Assembly: GCA_020635075.1 (NCBI GenBank)
Contig: JACKAM010000001.1
Coordinates: 1,240,001-1,304,000 of the forward strand
Direction: 5' to 3'
Length of the DNA: 64,000 nt
Source of the DNA: Pseudobdellovibrionaceae bacterium
GTDB lineage: Bacteria; Bdellovibrionota; Bdellovibrionia; Bdellovibrionales; UBA1609
Each line of letters begins with the position of its first letter. Position 1 is the stretch's first letter. The notes under the pieces were generated by a model. It saw only the letters and a program-made list of their open reading frames with translations. It did not search any database and had not been told where the DNA came from. The position numbers and the translations under genes are program-made. Below are positions 9,190-17,588 of the stretch, in pieces.

Positions 9190-9672
9190 ATGAAATCTCT
9201 ATTAGCCCTGTGCATGATGGCCGTTAGCTCCATCGCTTTCGCTGCTGACCTGAACTGGAAAGAAGATGTCACCCTCACCCTGGAAATCCCCGATCAACCT
9301 GAGCGCAATTGGGGTCAAGTCTTGGTTGAAGTCACTGGAGTGGAAACTGAGTACTGCGTTGAACAAGATGTTGTTTATGAGCGCGTTATTGAAGTTCTTC
9401 CCGGTGTTTACAAAGTCGATAACAGCAACGACATGTCTTATAATGGCCCCTTCTACATGTACCCCGTTGAGCGCCCTGACCGTCCTAGTGCGGCCATGAG
9501 ACTCTGCCCTCAGGAAAACCAGAATCGCAAGTTCGAGCGCAAGGTTCGCTTTTTGGTTCCCTGGAACAAAAAGGAAGGTTCAATCGTCCTTCACATCCCT
9601 GCCGGCACCTTTAAGCTTCAGTTCGGAAATCCCGACGTGAAAATCGGCTGGGGTTCTATGCCCATGTACTAA
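9190..9672 (+). CDS. secreted protein of unknown function
   Basis: A 160-residue protein with a signal peptide, MKSLLALCMMAVSSIAFA, cleaved before ADLNWKE. The mature 142 residues are rich in Val, Glu and Pro and look like all-beta (VTLTLEIP, GQVLVEVTGVETEYC, GSIVLHIPAGTFKLQFG). Two cysteines could pair. A perfect AGGAGG ribosome site precedes the ATG. It is monocistronic, closed by a bidirectional terminator. I recognise no family. Confidence 0.7.
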   Translation: MKSLLALCMMAVSSIAFAADLNWKEDVTLTLEIPDQPERNWGQVLVEVTGVETEYCVEQDVVYERVIEVLPGVYKVDNSNDMSYNGPFYMYPVERPDRPSAAMRLCPQENQNRKFERKVRFLVPWNKKEGSIVLHIPAGTFKLQFGNPDVKIGWGSMPMY

Positions 9673-9695
9673 TCGGGTACAAATACCTGAATGTC

Positions 9696-9731
9696 AAAAA
9701 AGGCTGCTCTCTGGGCAGCCATTTTTGTTTT
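9696..9731. terminator. bidirectional rho-independent terminator
   Basis: The stem GGCTGC/GCAGCC with a 7-base loop is flanked by an A6 tract on the left and a T-rich tract on the right. It sits between convergent genes ending at 9672 (+) and 9760 (-). Confidence 0.85.
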
Positions 9732-9759
9732 CTGAAGGTACTAGTTTTTTCAGGGGTCT

Positions 9760-10563
9760 TCAGTCTAAAACCTGCCCACATTCATTGCAAAATTTGGCAT
9801 CATAATCATGGCCCTCTTTCGTGCAATGACGGCAGGTGCGGGTAAATTCCTTCTTGCGAGTCACGTTAGCCATTTCAACCGAAACAATTCCCGTGGGCAC
9901 GGCAATGATTCCATATCCAGCAATCATCAACAGCGAAGAGATCAGCTGTCCCAACGGCGTCTGCGGAGCAATGTCTCCGTAACCGACCGTCGTCATCGTC
10001 ACAATCGCCCAGTAGACCGACTTGGGTATACTGGTAAAGCCGTTCTCCCGGCCCTCCACCAGATACATAATGGTGCCAATAATAAACACCATGGTCACAA
10101 CCACTCCCAGAAACACCGTTATCTTATGTCGGCTCTGGTGGAGGGCCGCCTGCAAAATCCCTCCGGCATGGGTGTAGCGTTGGAGTTTCAGGACGCGAAA
10201 GACTCTTAACAATCTCAATCCCCTTATGATGAGGAGTCCCTGCACACCTGGGAAGATCAAACTAAGGTAGGTGGGTACAATTGAAAAGAAATCCACCAAA
10301 CCAAAAAAACTAAAAACATATCGCAGAGGTCGATGGACACAAAATAGGCGAAGTAAATACTCGACAGTGAACAAAATGGTGAAAACCCACTCAAGAACCG
10401 TCAGCTCAAACAGGTACTCCCTCCTAACGGAATCCACACTCTCCATCATGACCACAGCCACACTGAGGACTACAAGAATGATCAGGGTCACGTCAAAGGC
10501 ACGGCCCGATGACGTTTCGGCCTCAAAAATGATGCGGTGAAGTTTTTCCCGAAGTTCCCTCAT
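9760..10563 (-). CDS. six-TM voltage-gated K+ channel with C-terminal zinc ribbon
   Basis: A 267-residue KvAP/Kch-like channel. Four voltage-sensor helices are visible, with the S4 helix carrying regularly spaced arginines (RGLRLLRVFRVLKLQRY). The pore has the canonical filter TMTTVGYGD, followed by S6. The last ~35 residues form a four-cysteine zinc ribbon (CRHC and CNEC) after ANVTRKKEF. The channel should pass K+ across the inner membrane in response to voltage; the cytoplasmic ribbon may regulate or tether it. It is a single gene closed by the terminator at 9696-9731. Confidence 0.88.
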   Translation of the reverse strand: MRELREKLHRIIFEAETSSGRAFDVTLIILVVLSVAVVMMESVDSVRREYLFELTVLEWVFTILFTVEYLLRLFCVHRPLRYVFSFFGLVDFFSIVPTYLSLIFPGVQGLLIIRGLRLLRVFRVLKLQRYTHAGGILQAALHQSRHKITVFLGVVVTMVFIIGTIMYLVEGRENGFTSIPKSVYWAIVTMTTVGYGDIAPQTPLGQLISSLLMIAGYGIIAVPTGIVSVEMANVTRKKEFTRTCRHCTKEGHDYDAKFCNECGQVLD

Positions 10564-10587
10564 GGCTTCAGCCTACCATGCATTCTA

Positions 10588-10689
10588 ATGGTACCAAGTA
10601 CCTTTTTCGGAAACATCGCAAAAAAAAAGAACAGCATCAGATGGCGCTCCCTGTTTTGCGATGCTTCCGAAAAAGGTACTTGGTACCAT
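10588..10689. repeat. 36-bp-arm palindrome (GGTACC type) overlapping the end of phr
   Basis: The left arm 10588-10623 and right arm 10654-10689 are reverse complements with one mismatch: ATGGTACCAAGTACCTTTTT, then CGGAAACATCGCAAAA versus CGGAAGCATCGCAAAA. The spacer is 30 bases. The right arm is read as the last codons of the photolyase gene on the minus strand. It may also serve as its transcript end. Confidence 0.8.
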
Positions 10690-12091
10690 CGAAGAGTCGC
10701 AAAGCCAGGTAGCGCTGATTCTGGTGATCGACCACTGGAGCCGGATAGTCTTTGCCGATCTGAAAGCCTTGAGGCCTTCGGGATTCTGGGGTGTCAGAGG
10801 GAAAATGAATATCCTTGTCCTCAAACCAAGCCAACTCGGGAACCCACTGGCGAATAAACTCACCTTCGGGATCGAACTTTTTTGATTGGGAGACCGGATT
10901 GAAAATACGGAAGTAAGGTTGAGCATCACAGCCGGTCGAAGCGCACCACTGCCAGCCGCCGTTATTGGCTGCCTTGTCAAAATCCAGGAGCTTGGTGGCG
11001 AAGTATTCCTCCCCTTTGCGCCAATCAATCAGCAGATCCTTGACCAGAAAACTGGCCACCACCATGCGCAGACGATTGTGCATCCACCCGGCCTGGTTGA
11101 GCTGCCTCATGGCCGCATCCACCAATGGGTAGCCCGTCTGCCCTTTGCACCAGGCCTTGAAGTGGGCGGGCTTTCCCGGCCATTTGATATTCCGGTACTT
11201 TTCCTGGAAAGCCTCGGATTCAACGTGAGGGAACTGATCCAGAATCATTTGATAGAAATCCCGCCAGATCAACTCCGACAGCCAGGTCTGTGCCCCCTTG
11301 GACCGAGTCTCCCTCGCCGCGCGCACACAAGAGCGTATCGAAATCAGGCCGAAGCGTAAATAGACCGACAGTTGAGAGGTGCCCTTTTCAGCGGGAAAAT
11401 CCCTTCGATCGGCATAGGCTTTCATCTGTTTTTTGAAATCCGCCAAAGCCTTTTTCGCCGCCTTTACCGTTGCTTCCATGCCCGAATCGACAGCTTTAAA
11501 ACCAAGCGCCGGGAGCCCTGGCAAAGACCATTTTTTGGCCATAGCGGGACTCATTGAGGCTAGTCTCTTGAAATTTGGCTTTGCTTCTGCAACATGGTCG
11601 GCCTTGAGAGCCCTCAGCCATGCCTTTTTGTAAGGGGTGAAGACCCGATAGGGAGTGCCATCAGACTTGAGGATCTCACTACCAGAAAAGACCACATGGT
11701 CCTTGAAACTGTGCCAATCAACTCCCAAATTGTGTAAAGCCTTTGCGACCTGATGATCTCTTGTTTTAGCGTAAGCTTCGTAGTCCTCATTGGTAAAGAC
11801 GGCCTCCACTGCCAATTCTTGGGCGAGCTGAGGGATCAATTCGATCGGGTTTCCATGAAGAACAATCAGCCTGCCCCCATGGGACATGAGGCCTTTATCC
11901 AAATCAACCAGGGCTTCATGAATGAAAGCCACCCGCCGATCTTGTTTTTCCGAAAGTCGATTCAGAATATTCGTGTCCAAAACAAAGACGACATAGACTT
12001 GTTTCGATTGCCGACAAGCTTCGCTCAGGGCCCGATGATCCTGGAGTCTTAAATCCCGCCGGAACCATACCAAACTCTTGCTATAGGTCAT
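10637..12091 (-). CDS. phr: deoxyribodipyrimidine photolyase (class I CPD type)
   Basis: A 484-residue flavoprotein that repairs UV-induced pyrimidine dimers with blue light. The N-terminal antenna domain starts SLVWFRRDLRLQDHRAL. The FAD-binding domain has ELIWRDFYQMI, DAAMRQLNQAGWMHNRLRM, SFLVKDLLIDWR, ATKLLDFDKAANNGGWQW and STGCDAQPYFRIFNP. Family members normally end close to the DHQNQRYLALRLF region. Here the last 16 residues (GTKYLFRKHRKTGSAI) come from the palindrome at 10588-10689, so the natural end appears to have been replaced. The start ATG overlaps the arsC stop codon (ATGA). Confidence 0.93.
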   Translation of the reverse strand: MTYSKSLVWFRRDLRLQDHRALSEACRQSKQVYVVFVLDTNILNRLSEKQDRRVAFIHEALVDLDKGLMSHGGRLIVLHGNPIELIPQLAQELAVEAVFTNEDYEAYAKTRDHQVAKALHNLGVDWHSFKDHVVFSGSEILKSDGTPYRVFTPYKKAWLRALKADHVAEAKPNFKRLASMSPAMAKKWSLPGLPALGFKAVDSGMEATVKAAKKALADFKKQMKAYADRRDFPAEKGTSQLSVYLRFGLISIRSCVRAARETRSKGAQTWLSELIWRDFYQMILDQFPHVESEAFQEKYRNIKWPGKPAHFKAWCKGQTGYPLVDAAMRQLNQAGWMHNRLRMVVASFLVKDLLIDWRKGEEYFATKLLDFDKAANNGGWQWCASTGCDAQPYFRIFNPVSQSKKFDPEGEFIRQWVPELAWFEDKDIHFPSDTPESRRPQGFQIGKDYPAPVVDHQNQRYLALRLFDGTKYLFRKHRKTGSAI

Positions 12092-12435
12092 GAAAACAGA
12101 TCCAGAACCTTCTCTGGCGGCCTCCCCAACACGGCTCTCCCCTTGTAGATCACAATAGGGCGCTCGATGAGCTCTGGGTGTTGAGCGAGATTTTCAGCGA
12201 TGGTCTCTTTGCTGGTCAGATCAAACTTGAGCTCCCGATACCTGTCTTCCTTGGTTCGTACCAAGGAGGCCGGCTCGCCCTCAAGGATGTCGATGATTTC
12301 AAGCAAATCGCCTGCAGTGGGCGCATCCTTTAGGTACTCGATGACCTCTGGCTGTTGACCCTTGTCCTGCAGCAGAGCCAAAGTCTCTCGGCTCTTGGAA
12401 CATCTGGGATTATGATAGATCTTTATTTTAGACAT
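12088..12435 (-). CDS. arsC: ArsC/Spx-family arsenate reductase (glutaredoxin-dependent)
   Basis: A 115-residue thioredoxin-fold protein. The single catalytic Cys lies in IYHNPRCSKSRETL, followed by the family residues IEYLKDAPT, LVRTKEDRYREL and PIVIYKGRAVLGRPPEKV. The central Arg residues fit ArsC of plasmid R773 or YffB-like reductases, which reduce arsenate with glutathione and glutaredoxin. No arsR or arsenite pump is next to it, so a general oxidoreductase role is possible. It is the first gene of an operon with phr, coupled by an ATGA overlap. Confidence 0.85.
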   Translation of the reverse strand: MSKIKIYHNPRCSKSRETLALLQDKGQQPEVIEYLKDAPTAGDLLEIIDILEGEPASLVRTKEDRYRELKFDLTSKETIAENLAQHPELIERPIVIYKGRAVLGRPPEKVLDLFS

Positions 12436-12705
12436 GGACCTTTAATAACATGATCCCAACAAAAGTTTCACGAACAAGCGCTGGTGACATAGGGGCGTCA
12501 TTATGGAAAAATGCGCATATGCCTCCTCTTCCCCACAAGCGGCCGGCCCTTTTTGGGGAGTGCCAGATCCTCATCACGTGTTTTCGCAAAATCTTGCCAG
12601 TCATTGTCTGGATACAGCGTCCGAATGCCGAGAGTTTGCGGAAATCACAGAAGAGGGGCCAAATTAGCTCAGAAATGAAGCCATAAACTCCGATAGGCCA
12701 GTAAG

Positions 12706-13752
12706 ATGGAAATCGCATTTCTCATTGTGGGACTTCCCTTTTTGGTGTTCGGCTTCATTCTCCGCCACTATCTAAAACGCGTGGCCGATGAGGGCAAGCG
12801 CGCCATCGGCACCATTGTCGATCATGTGAAAAAGCCCGAGGCCGAACATCGCACCACCTGGAAACAACTGATTGAGGTCGACGGTCGCTTCTGTTTGTCG
12901 AGCGTGGCCTCACGCCCCCCATCCGGAGAAGTGGGAGATCCCATTACTGTCTTCATTAACAAAAGACACCCCAACAAAGTCTATGTGCACAGTCGGTTTT
13001 TGGAGGCTCTACCTCCCATCCTGATTGTGATGTCTCTTGGTTTTCTCGCTGGATTTTATTTTACCTTCAAATGGGACCGCTTCTCCTTGATCATTGCCGG
13101 AGTGATATTAGCCCAACTCGCCTACTCCCTATGGAAGAAGTCACGCCAGATGGGCCCCGCCAAACAGGCCTGGCAGAAAGCGCAAAGAGACTTCACTCTC
13201 TATAGCGAATTCCTCTCAGACGAAGAACTGAGCCAACTCATTCGCCTCAGCCGTCACCCAGATGCGGCCCAAGCTCGGCGAAAGTGGAAACCCAATCGGG
13301 CCACTGGTGCCGTGATGATGGCCTTAGCCATCGCTGGCTTTAGTGGCTCAATTATTTGGGGCCAGAAGCGGGCTCAGTTTATTGAGTCTGCCGCCAAGGC
13401 ACCTGGCAAGATCGTCTCCTCACAGAGATCATCGGGTAGTAAGTCCAATGTCTATTACCCAATAATCGATTTCTACCCCCAGGGAAGTCAGGAATCGATT
13501 CGCTTTAAAGGTGACTTTGGCACCTCCCATCCGAGTTGGCGAGTGGGCGATCAAGTCGTGGTTCTTTACGATCCCTTTGATCCGCAAAAGGCCATAATGG
13601 AAGACGGGCTGTGGATGTACTTCTTTCCCATTCTTATTGGTGGAATGGCCGCCTTGTTCTTTCTCATTGGCTGGGCCAATTTGTTCGCAAGGTCGAATCG
13701 GCGCAAAAGATCTCAGCCCCCAGGGGCTCACCGTCCCCGCCGAGCCGCCTAA
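12706..13752 (+). CDS. membrane protein with two DUF3592-like domains
   Basis: A 348-residue protein with two similar halves. Each half has a membrane helix, then a beta-rich domain with a DUF3592 look: RAIGTIVDHVKK...VGDPITVFINKRHPNKVYV in the first, and APGKIVSSQRS...VGDQVVVLYDPFDPQKAIM in the second. Two more membrane helices follow each. TM segments fall near residues 2-20, 103-135, 204-222 and 305-327. The C-terminus is strongly basic (RSNRRKRSQPPG). DUF3592 proteins have no defined function. It seems to be transcribed alone. Confidence 0.7.
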   Translation: MEIAFLIVGLPFLVFGFILRHYLKRVADEGKRAIGTIVDHVKKPEAEHRTTWKQLIEVDGRFCLSSVASRPPSGEVGDPITVFINKRHPNKVYVHSRFLEALPPILIVMSLGFLAGFYFTFKWDRFSLIIAGVILAQLAYSLWKKSRQMGPAKQAWQKAQRDFTLYSEFLSDEELSQLIRLSRHPDAAQARRKWKPNRATGAVMMALAIAGFSGSIIWGQKRAQFIESAAKAPGKIVSSQRSSGSKSNVYYPIIDFYPQGSQESIRFKGDFGTSHPSWRVGDQVVVLYDPFDPQKAIMEDGLWMYFFPILIGGMAALFFLIGWANLFARSNRRKRSQPPGAHRPRRAA

Positions 13753-13909
13753 ATCTCCGCCAAAAGGACCCCAGGCCCTCCTCCTGCCGAGTCAGCGAAA
13801 AAGACTTGATCTCCTGCCCTCATCTCACTAAGTGTTGAGCCTTCAGTAGCTAACCGTTGAAAGATCGAACTTGAGATGAATCTGCGGTTGGCTTGTGAGG
13901 GGGGGAATC

Positions 13910-14476
13910 ATGGGAAAAATCTGTCTATCATTGGCCTTGTCACTCTGCCTATTTTCATTACCGGCCTCAGGCTTTGAGCTGGATGGGCTATGGTATACCG
14001 AGGATCAACGGCCCGTGCGCATTCTCAAGAAGGATGAAAACACCTATATTGCCCACACAGCCATCGATTATGTGGACACCCTTGGCCGCGGCACGGGCGA
14101 AAAGATCGACTACTACTTTGAGTTTTCTCAAACTGACACCTCTTCCACCCCACTCACTTACCAGGGGTTCCTGAGAACTTTTGACTCCCACTATGCCTGT
14201 TCATTTGAAAACGGCGAGGCTTCTATTCGTGTGATTTCTGATCAGGCCATCGACGTGTTTTTGCCCAAGATCAACTTTAAGGTCCGCACGGTCCGTCGGG
14301 GCACCCCCCGAGAGAAGCGCCCCTATCCCCTCTACTGCTATGATCCCTACTACAATATGGACTACGTGTGCGCCTGGGACTGGCGCTATCCCCCAGTCAA
14401 CAACAATGGCCCCATTTTGTCCCGCACTTGCGAGATCACCGGACGCCACACCGTCGGCTCCCGCCTCAGTCGCTAG
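13910..14476 (+). CDS. secreted protein of unknown function
   Basis: A 188-residue protein. The ATG at 13910 follows GAGGGGGG and starts the signal peptide MGKICLSLALSLCLFSLPASG, so it is preferred over the GTG 15 bases earlier. The N-terminal mature region (ELDGLWYTEDQRPVRILKKDENTYIAH) resembles the opening of small lipocalin-like or DUF2147-like domains, but this is weak. It is rich in Tyr and has four or five cysteines in the C-terminal half (PLYCYDPYYN, DYVCAWDW, SRTCEITG). Its stop codon touches the left inverted repeat of palindromic element P1. Confidence 0.65.
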   Translation: MGKICLSLALSLCLFSLPASGFELDGLWYTEDQRPVRILKKDENTYIAHTAIDYVDTLGRGTGEKIDYYFEFSQTDTSSTPLTYQGFLRTFDSHYACSFENGEASIRVISDQAIDVFLPKINFKVRTVRRGTPREKRPYPLYCYDPYYNMDYVCAWDWRYPPVNNNGPILSRTCEITGRHTVGSRLSR

Positions 14477-14735
14477 AAACTGGCCTACCTAATTGTTGAT
14501 CCGCAGAACTTTAGCTCGCCTTTGTCCGGGAATCGGTTCGATTGCCGAGCCATTCCCGTGAATCCGAATCCTCCACCGTCGCGCATGGGCGTATCCGAAC
14601 TGCGGCAGCACGCTGACGCAGTCCGAAGACGCGCCTGCGGCCGAAAGGTGCGTGAGGATTTACGGAGAATGGTCGGCAAAGAACCGAATCAACTGACAAA
14701 GGATTCTGCGGATCAACAATTAGGTAGGCCAGTTT
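14477..14735. repeat. repeat family P1, complete palindromic element (259 bp)
   Basis: Perfect 32-bp terminal inverted repeats lie at 14477-14508 and 14704-14735, beginning AAACTGGCCTACCTAATTGT. Inside them the arms remain complementary for about 60 more bases with mismatches (CCTTTGTC, TCGGTTC, TGCCGA, CCATTC, CCG blocks), so the whole unit can fold into one hairpin. It fits exactly between the stop codons of two convergent genes. It encodes no protein. Related partial copies occur at 3121-3204, 35848-36083 and 39891-40062. Confidence 0.9.
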
Positions 14736-16132
14736 TATTCAAGTAGTTTAAACGAAATCGCCGCCACAAAGCCAAGCAGAGTCCCCACCCCGGTGAGGTT
14801 CCCACCTCCCCGGTGAGCGGCCTCAGGCACCATGGCTGCCGCAATCATGGTGAGCATGGCCCCTGCTGCTACACCTTCGATCCCGATGACAAATGTGTGT
14901 GACAGGGATTCGCCAACTGTATAGCCAATTCCCGCCCCGACCCCTGTCATGATGGCCAAAGAAAGCCACAACATCAAAATGCGCGAGGACTTCATCCCTT
15001 GGTCCTTCATGCCGACAGAACTCGATAAGGCTTCAGGAAAATTAGAGAGGAATAAGCCAGCAATAAGAGTGTAAGGAACCACATCAAAAAAGCCAATCTC
15101 CACACCAGCACTTTGCTTTCCTGCCATAATGGCAAGCAGGCCCGTTCCGATGACAAAACTCTCTGGAATTCCATCAAGAAGGATGCCCAGCCATATCGCC
15201 ATGGGGGCTCCACTATGCTCTTCATGGGCAGTACGCAGTTCCTGTCTCGAAGGAAGTTCAGATCCCGTTCTTAATGCCGCAGCTGCCTCTCTAGCCCAGT
15301 TTTCATTTTCCCGCTCGCGATGTTCACGGATTTCCCGAAGCTCATCCAAACGGTCTAAAACCATTTTCCTTAGGGCTTGATCCAATTTAGGGAACTTTTG
15401 CCTTAATCGATCGAAATCAACCTTGCGCAACATCAAACAGCTAACCGCGGCTTCAGCCTTGGCCATCGCCGATCGATGTTCTCCCGTAAATAACGCCATC
15501 TCACCCAGAATTGAATTTGCTCCCAAAGTTTTAAACAAAACCCCATCCTGATGGAGGCTCACCTCCCCAGATTGGATAAAAAACAACTCCTCGCCGGGCT
15601 CCCCTTGATTAAAAAGAATCTCCTCCGGATTGAAAAGAACGGGCTGAACCAATTCAACCAACTCCTGGACGGCTTCATTGGGAATAGATTGGAAAACTTC
15701 AATTCGCGACAGCTCTTTTAGAACTTCATAATGCCGTTTCGCCTTACGCTTTGTGAAGTAGGCCATGGTGGTCGCGGATTTACGCAAAAACCCGCCGTGG
15801 GCATTGACCAGTTGATCGAGAACAACAAACAGGACACTACCGACTCCGGCTCCAAAGAGCATGGACAAAAATGCCGCCAAGGGACTCCCATCTCCATGGC
15901 CGTGTCCCCCTCCCCCATCATGTGCTGAGGCGACAAGGGCATTTACCGTCGGCGCAACCAATTCAATGGACAAGGCTGCCAATAACGCGCCCGCCCCGAA
16001 CGCTGCCAGAAGGCCAATCATCTTGCTCTTTGGCTGAGTAATGAGTCCAACCCATGAACCCAATGGCAGAGACGCAGCACTCACTAGGCCCAAAAAAAAC
16101 GCCCAAAAAAGATGGACAAAACTGAACTCCAT
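14735..16132 (-). CDS. ZIP-family metal transporter with embedded cyclic-nucleotide-binding-like domain
   Basis: A 465-residue protein from the second ATG of a Met-Met pair after GGGGG; the first is equally possible. Three N-terminal membrane helices end in a His-rich loop (AHDGGGGHGHGDG). Next, at about residues 135-265, comes a Crp-like cNMP-binding domain (FNQGEPGEELFFIQSGEVSL, then GEMALFTGEHRSA). The C-terminal ZIP helices hold the metal site motifs LLDGIPESFVIG, LFLSNFPEALSSS and MVPEAAH. It should move Zn2+ or another divalent metal inward, possibly gated by a nucleotide. ZIP proteins normally have no such domain. Confidence 0.85.
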   Translation of the reverse strand: MEFSFVHLFWAFFLGLVSAASLPLGSWVGLITQPKSKMIGLLAAFGAGALLAALSIELVAPTVNALVASAHDGGGGHGHGDGSPLAAFLSMLFGAGVGSVLFVVLDQLVNAHGGFLRKSATTMAYFTKRKAKRHYEVLKELSRIEVFQSIPNEAVQELVELVQPVLFNPEEILFNQGEPGEELFFIQSGEVSLHQDGVLFKTLGANSILGEMALFTGEHRSAMAKAEAAVSCLMLRKVDFDRLRQKFPKLDQALRKMVLDRLDELREIREHRERENENWAREAAAALRTGSELPSRQELRTAHEEHSGAPMAIWLGILLDGIPESFVIGTGLLAIMAGKQSAGVEIGFFDVVPYTLIAGLFLSNFPEALSSSVGMKDQGMKSSRILMLWLSLAIMTGVGAGIGYTVGESLSHTFVIGIEGVAAGAMLTMIAAAMVPEAAHRGGGNLTGVGTLLGFVAAISFKLLE

Positions 16133-16211
16133 CATCACCCCCACTCGCCCGTTGAGGTTTAATGATTTCACAGTTTCAATGAAATTGTCAGGAGTTTTCC
16201 AGACCTGGTGA

Positions 16212-16760
16212 CTAGCCGCCAATCCAGGTTGCTGTCAGATCCAAGCCTAGCCTCTTGTCGATGCTCTTACCCAAAAGTGCCGGCTTTTCGATCTTGAAAT
16301 CATCAAGATCGAGATCCCAGTGCCCCTTGGTGACAATCTTGTTGGCCTCTTTTACTAAGGAGATTTTCAAATTCTCGTAGGTCTTTTCCTGACCGGCAAA
16401 TTGAACCTTAGCCGTCAGCTGGTGATCACCCGCAACAGCCCCGCCCTTCAGGTCAATGCGAACAGAAACGATGGGATGAAGAGCTCCTTTCACCACCTCC
16501 AGCATATGCGTGTCTCGATTGGCATTTCCACTCTCAAACGACTTCACTGGAGCCGCCACCAAAAACTCACAGCCCTCTTTTCCACAATGGCCCCTACCCT
16601 TAACGGCACGACTCGTGCCTTGTGAGTCATGGAGAAGATGAGTTACTGTATATGTGACTTGACCCGATTCCAATTCCCATACGGAATCAGCTTTCGCATT
16701 CGTTTGAAAAACCAGCGATACGAGACAGAAAACGATCATTCCACTAATCGATTTTGCCAT
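16212..16760 (-). CDS. YceI-like family periplasmic protein
   Basis: A 182-residue protein with a signal peptide (MIVFCLVSLVFQTNAKA) and the YceI lipocalin-like fold: WELESGQVTYTVTHLLHD, VAAPVKSFESGNANRDTHM, GKSIDKRLGLDLTATW. Family members bind isoprenoid or other lipids in the periplasm. The region after the opening strands contains CGKEGC, which could be a small disulfide. It lies 12 bases after the b561-like membrane protein gene, and YceI/b561 pairs are a known arrangement. This supports a shared redox or lipid role. Confidence 0.8.
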   Translation of the reverse strand: MAKSISGMIVFCLVSLVFQTNAKADSVWELESGQVTYTVTHLLHDSQGTSRAVKGRGHCGKEGCEFLVAAPVKSFESGNANRDTHMLEVVKGALHPIVSVRIDLKGGAVAGDHQLTAKVQFAGQEKTYENLKISLVKEANKIVTKGHWDLDLDDFKIEKPALLGKSIDKRLGLDLTATWIGG

Positions 16761-16772
16761 GACTCTCTCCCT

Positions 16773-17411
16773 TTAAAAATCAATCGTCATCATGAGGGCA
16801 GCTAAGCCAAGCGACGCCGCCGTCGTCCCAGCAATTTCAGCCTTATATTTGCCAAGTCCGGTCGGTTTCTTACCTTTTTTTAGATCACCGTTGGCCATTG
16901 CCCCAGCAATTGGAGTCAAAATCATGCCTGGCAAATGAATCCAAACCAAGGCCCGATGCAGACGAATATTCCAACCCTTTCTCTCCATGTTGGGTGGTTC
17001 AGGAGCTGTCAGCGCCAGATAGGCGGTTCCGGCATAACTGGCAGCCGTTAAATACCCGAGTGTCTCGTGGGCACTACTCGCTTTCTCACCTTCGGGTGCC
17101 GTCGACAATGTGGCCAGCAACAAACCCAATGTTCCAAATCCAAACCACTGGTGAAGCTGAAGAGAACTACTTCTCTCATTGAGCATCGCCTGAGCTTTGG
17201 GATCTCCTTTGATTTCATGAGTTTCAAAGCCAAGGGACTCCAGATCCAGATCGGACTTCTTTTCATTCTGCGCCACCAAAGTCGTAACTGGGTAAAAGTC
17301 CCGAAGGCCTTCCGCTGTCCCGGCCCACACCTGAGCGGGAGCCGCTATCCCCGAAATCCAAATCCCTACGACCAATCTCTTCATCAATAGGGATACTTGA
17401 ATACCTTTCAT
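16773..17411 (-). CDS. cytochrome b561-like membrane protein
   Basis: A 212-residue protein. The ATG at 17411 follows GGAGG. A signal or anchor helix (RLVVGIWISGIAAPAQVWA) comes first, then a ~50-residue soluble part, then four membrane segments: LHQWFGFGTLGLLLATL, HETLGYLTAASYAGTAYLAL, HRALVWIHLPGMILTPIAGAM and GTTAASLGLAALMM. The His residues in LHQW, HETLG and LHRALVWIH are placed as haem ligands in b561-type proteins. It pairs with the YceI gene downstream. The haem claim rests on His spacing only. Confidence 0.6.
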   Translation of the reverse strand: MKGIQVSLLMKRLVVGIWISGIAAPAQVWAGTAEGLRDFYPVTTLVAQNEKKSDLDLESLGFETHEIKGDPKAQAMLNERSSSLQLHQWFGFGTLGLLLATLSTAPEGEKASSAHETLGYLTAASYAGTAYLALTAPEPPNMERKGWNIRLHRALVWIHLPGMILTPIAGAMANGDLKKGKKPTGLGKYKAEIAGTTAASLGLAALMMTIDF

Positions 17412-17588
17412 GCTAATCCTCCACCAAAACATCAGAGGGACACTCTATTTGTGAAGATTTCCTTTGTCATCAGCAAAGAGAGTGTGGGAATTTCCGCCTC
17501 AAATTCAATTACGCAACCTGCCTCGTCTCCAGTACTTTCGTCCAGTTCCCTTCTAAGCCATCAAATTCAGAAGAGAATATTCCGATAA

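Noticed and set aside
12428..12718. 96-codon minus-strand frame upstream of arsC
   Set aside because: It overlaps the starts of arsC and the divergent DUF3592 gene, and its composition is not protein-like.
14477..14735. P1 as an integron attC site
   Set aside because: Size and hairpin form are suggestive, but the core sites RYYYAAC/GTTRRRY are not present at the ends and no integrase is near.
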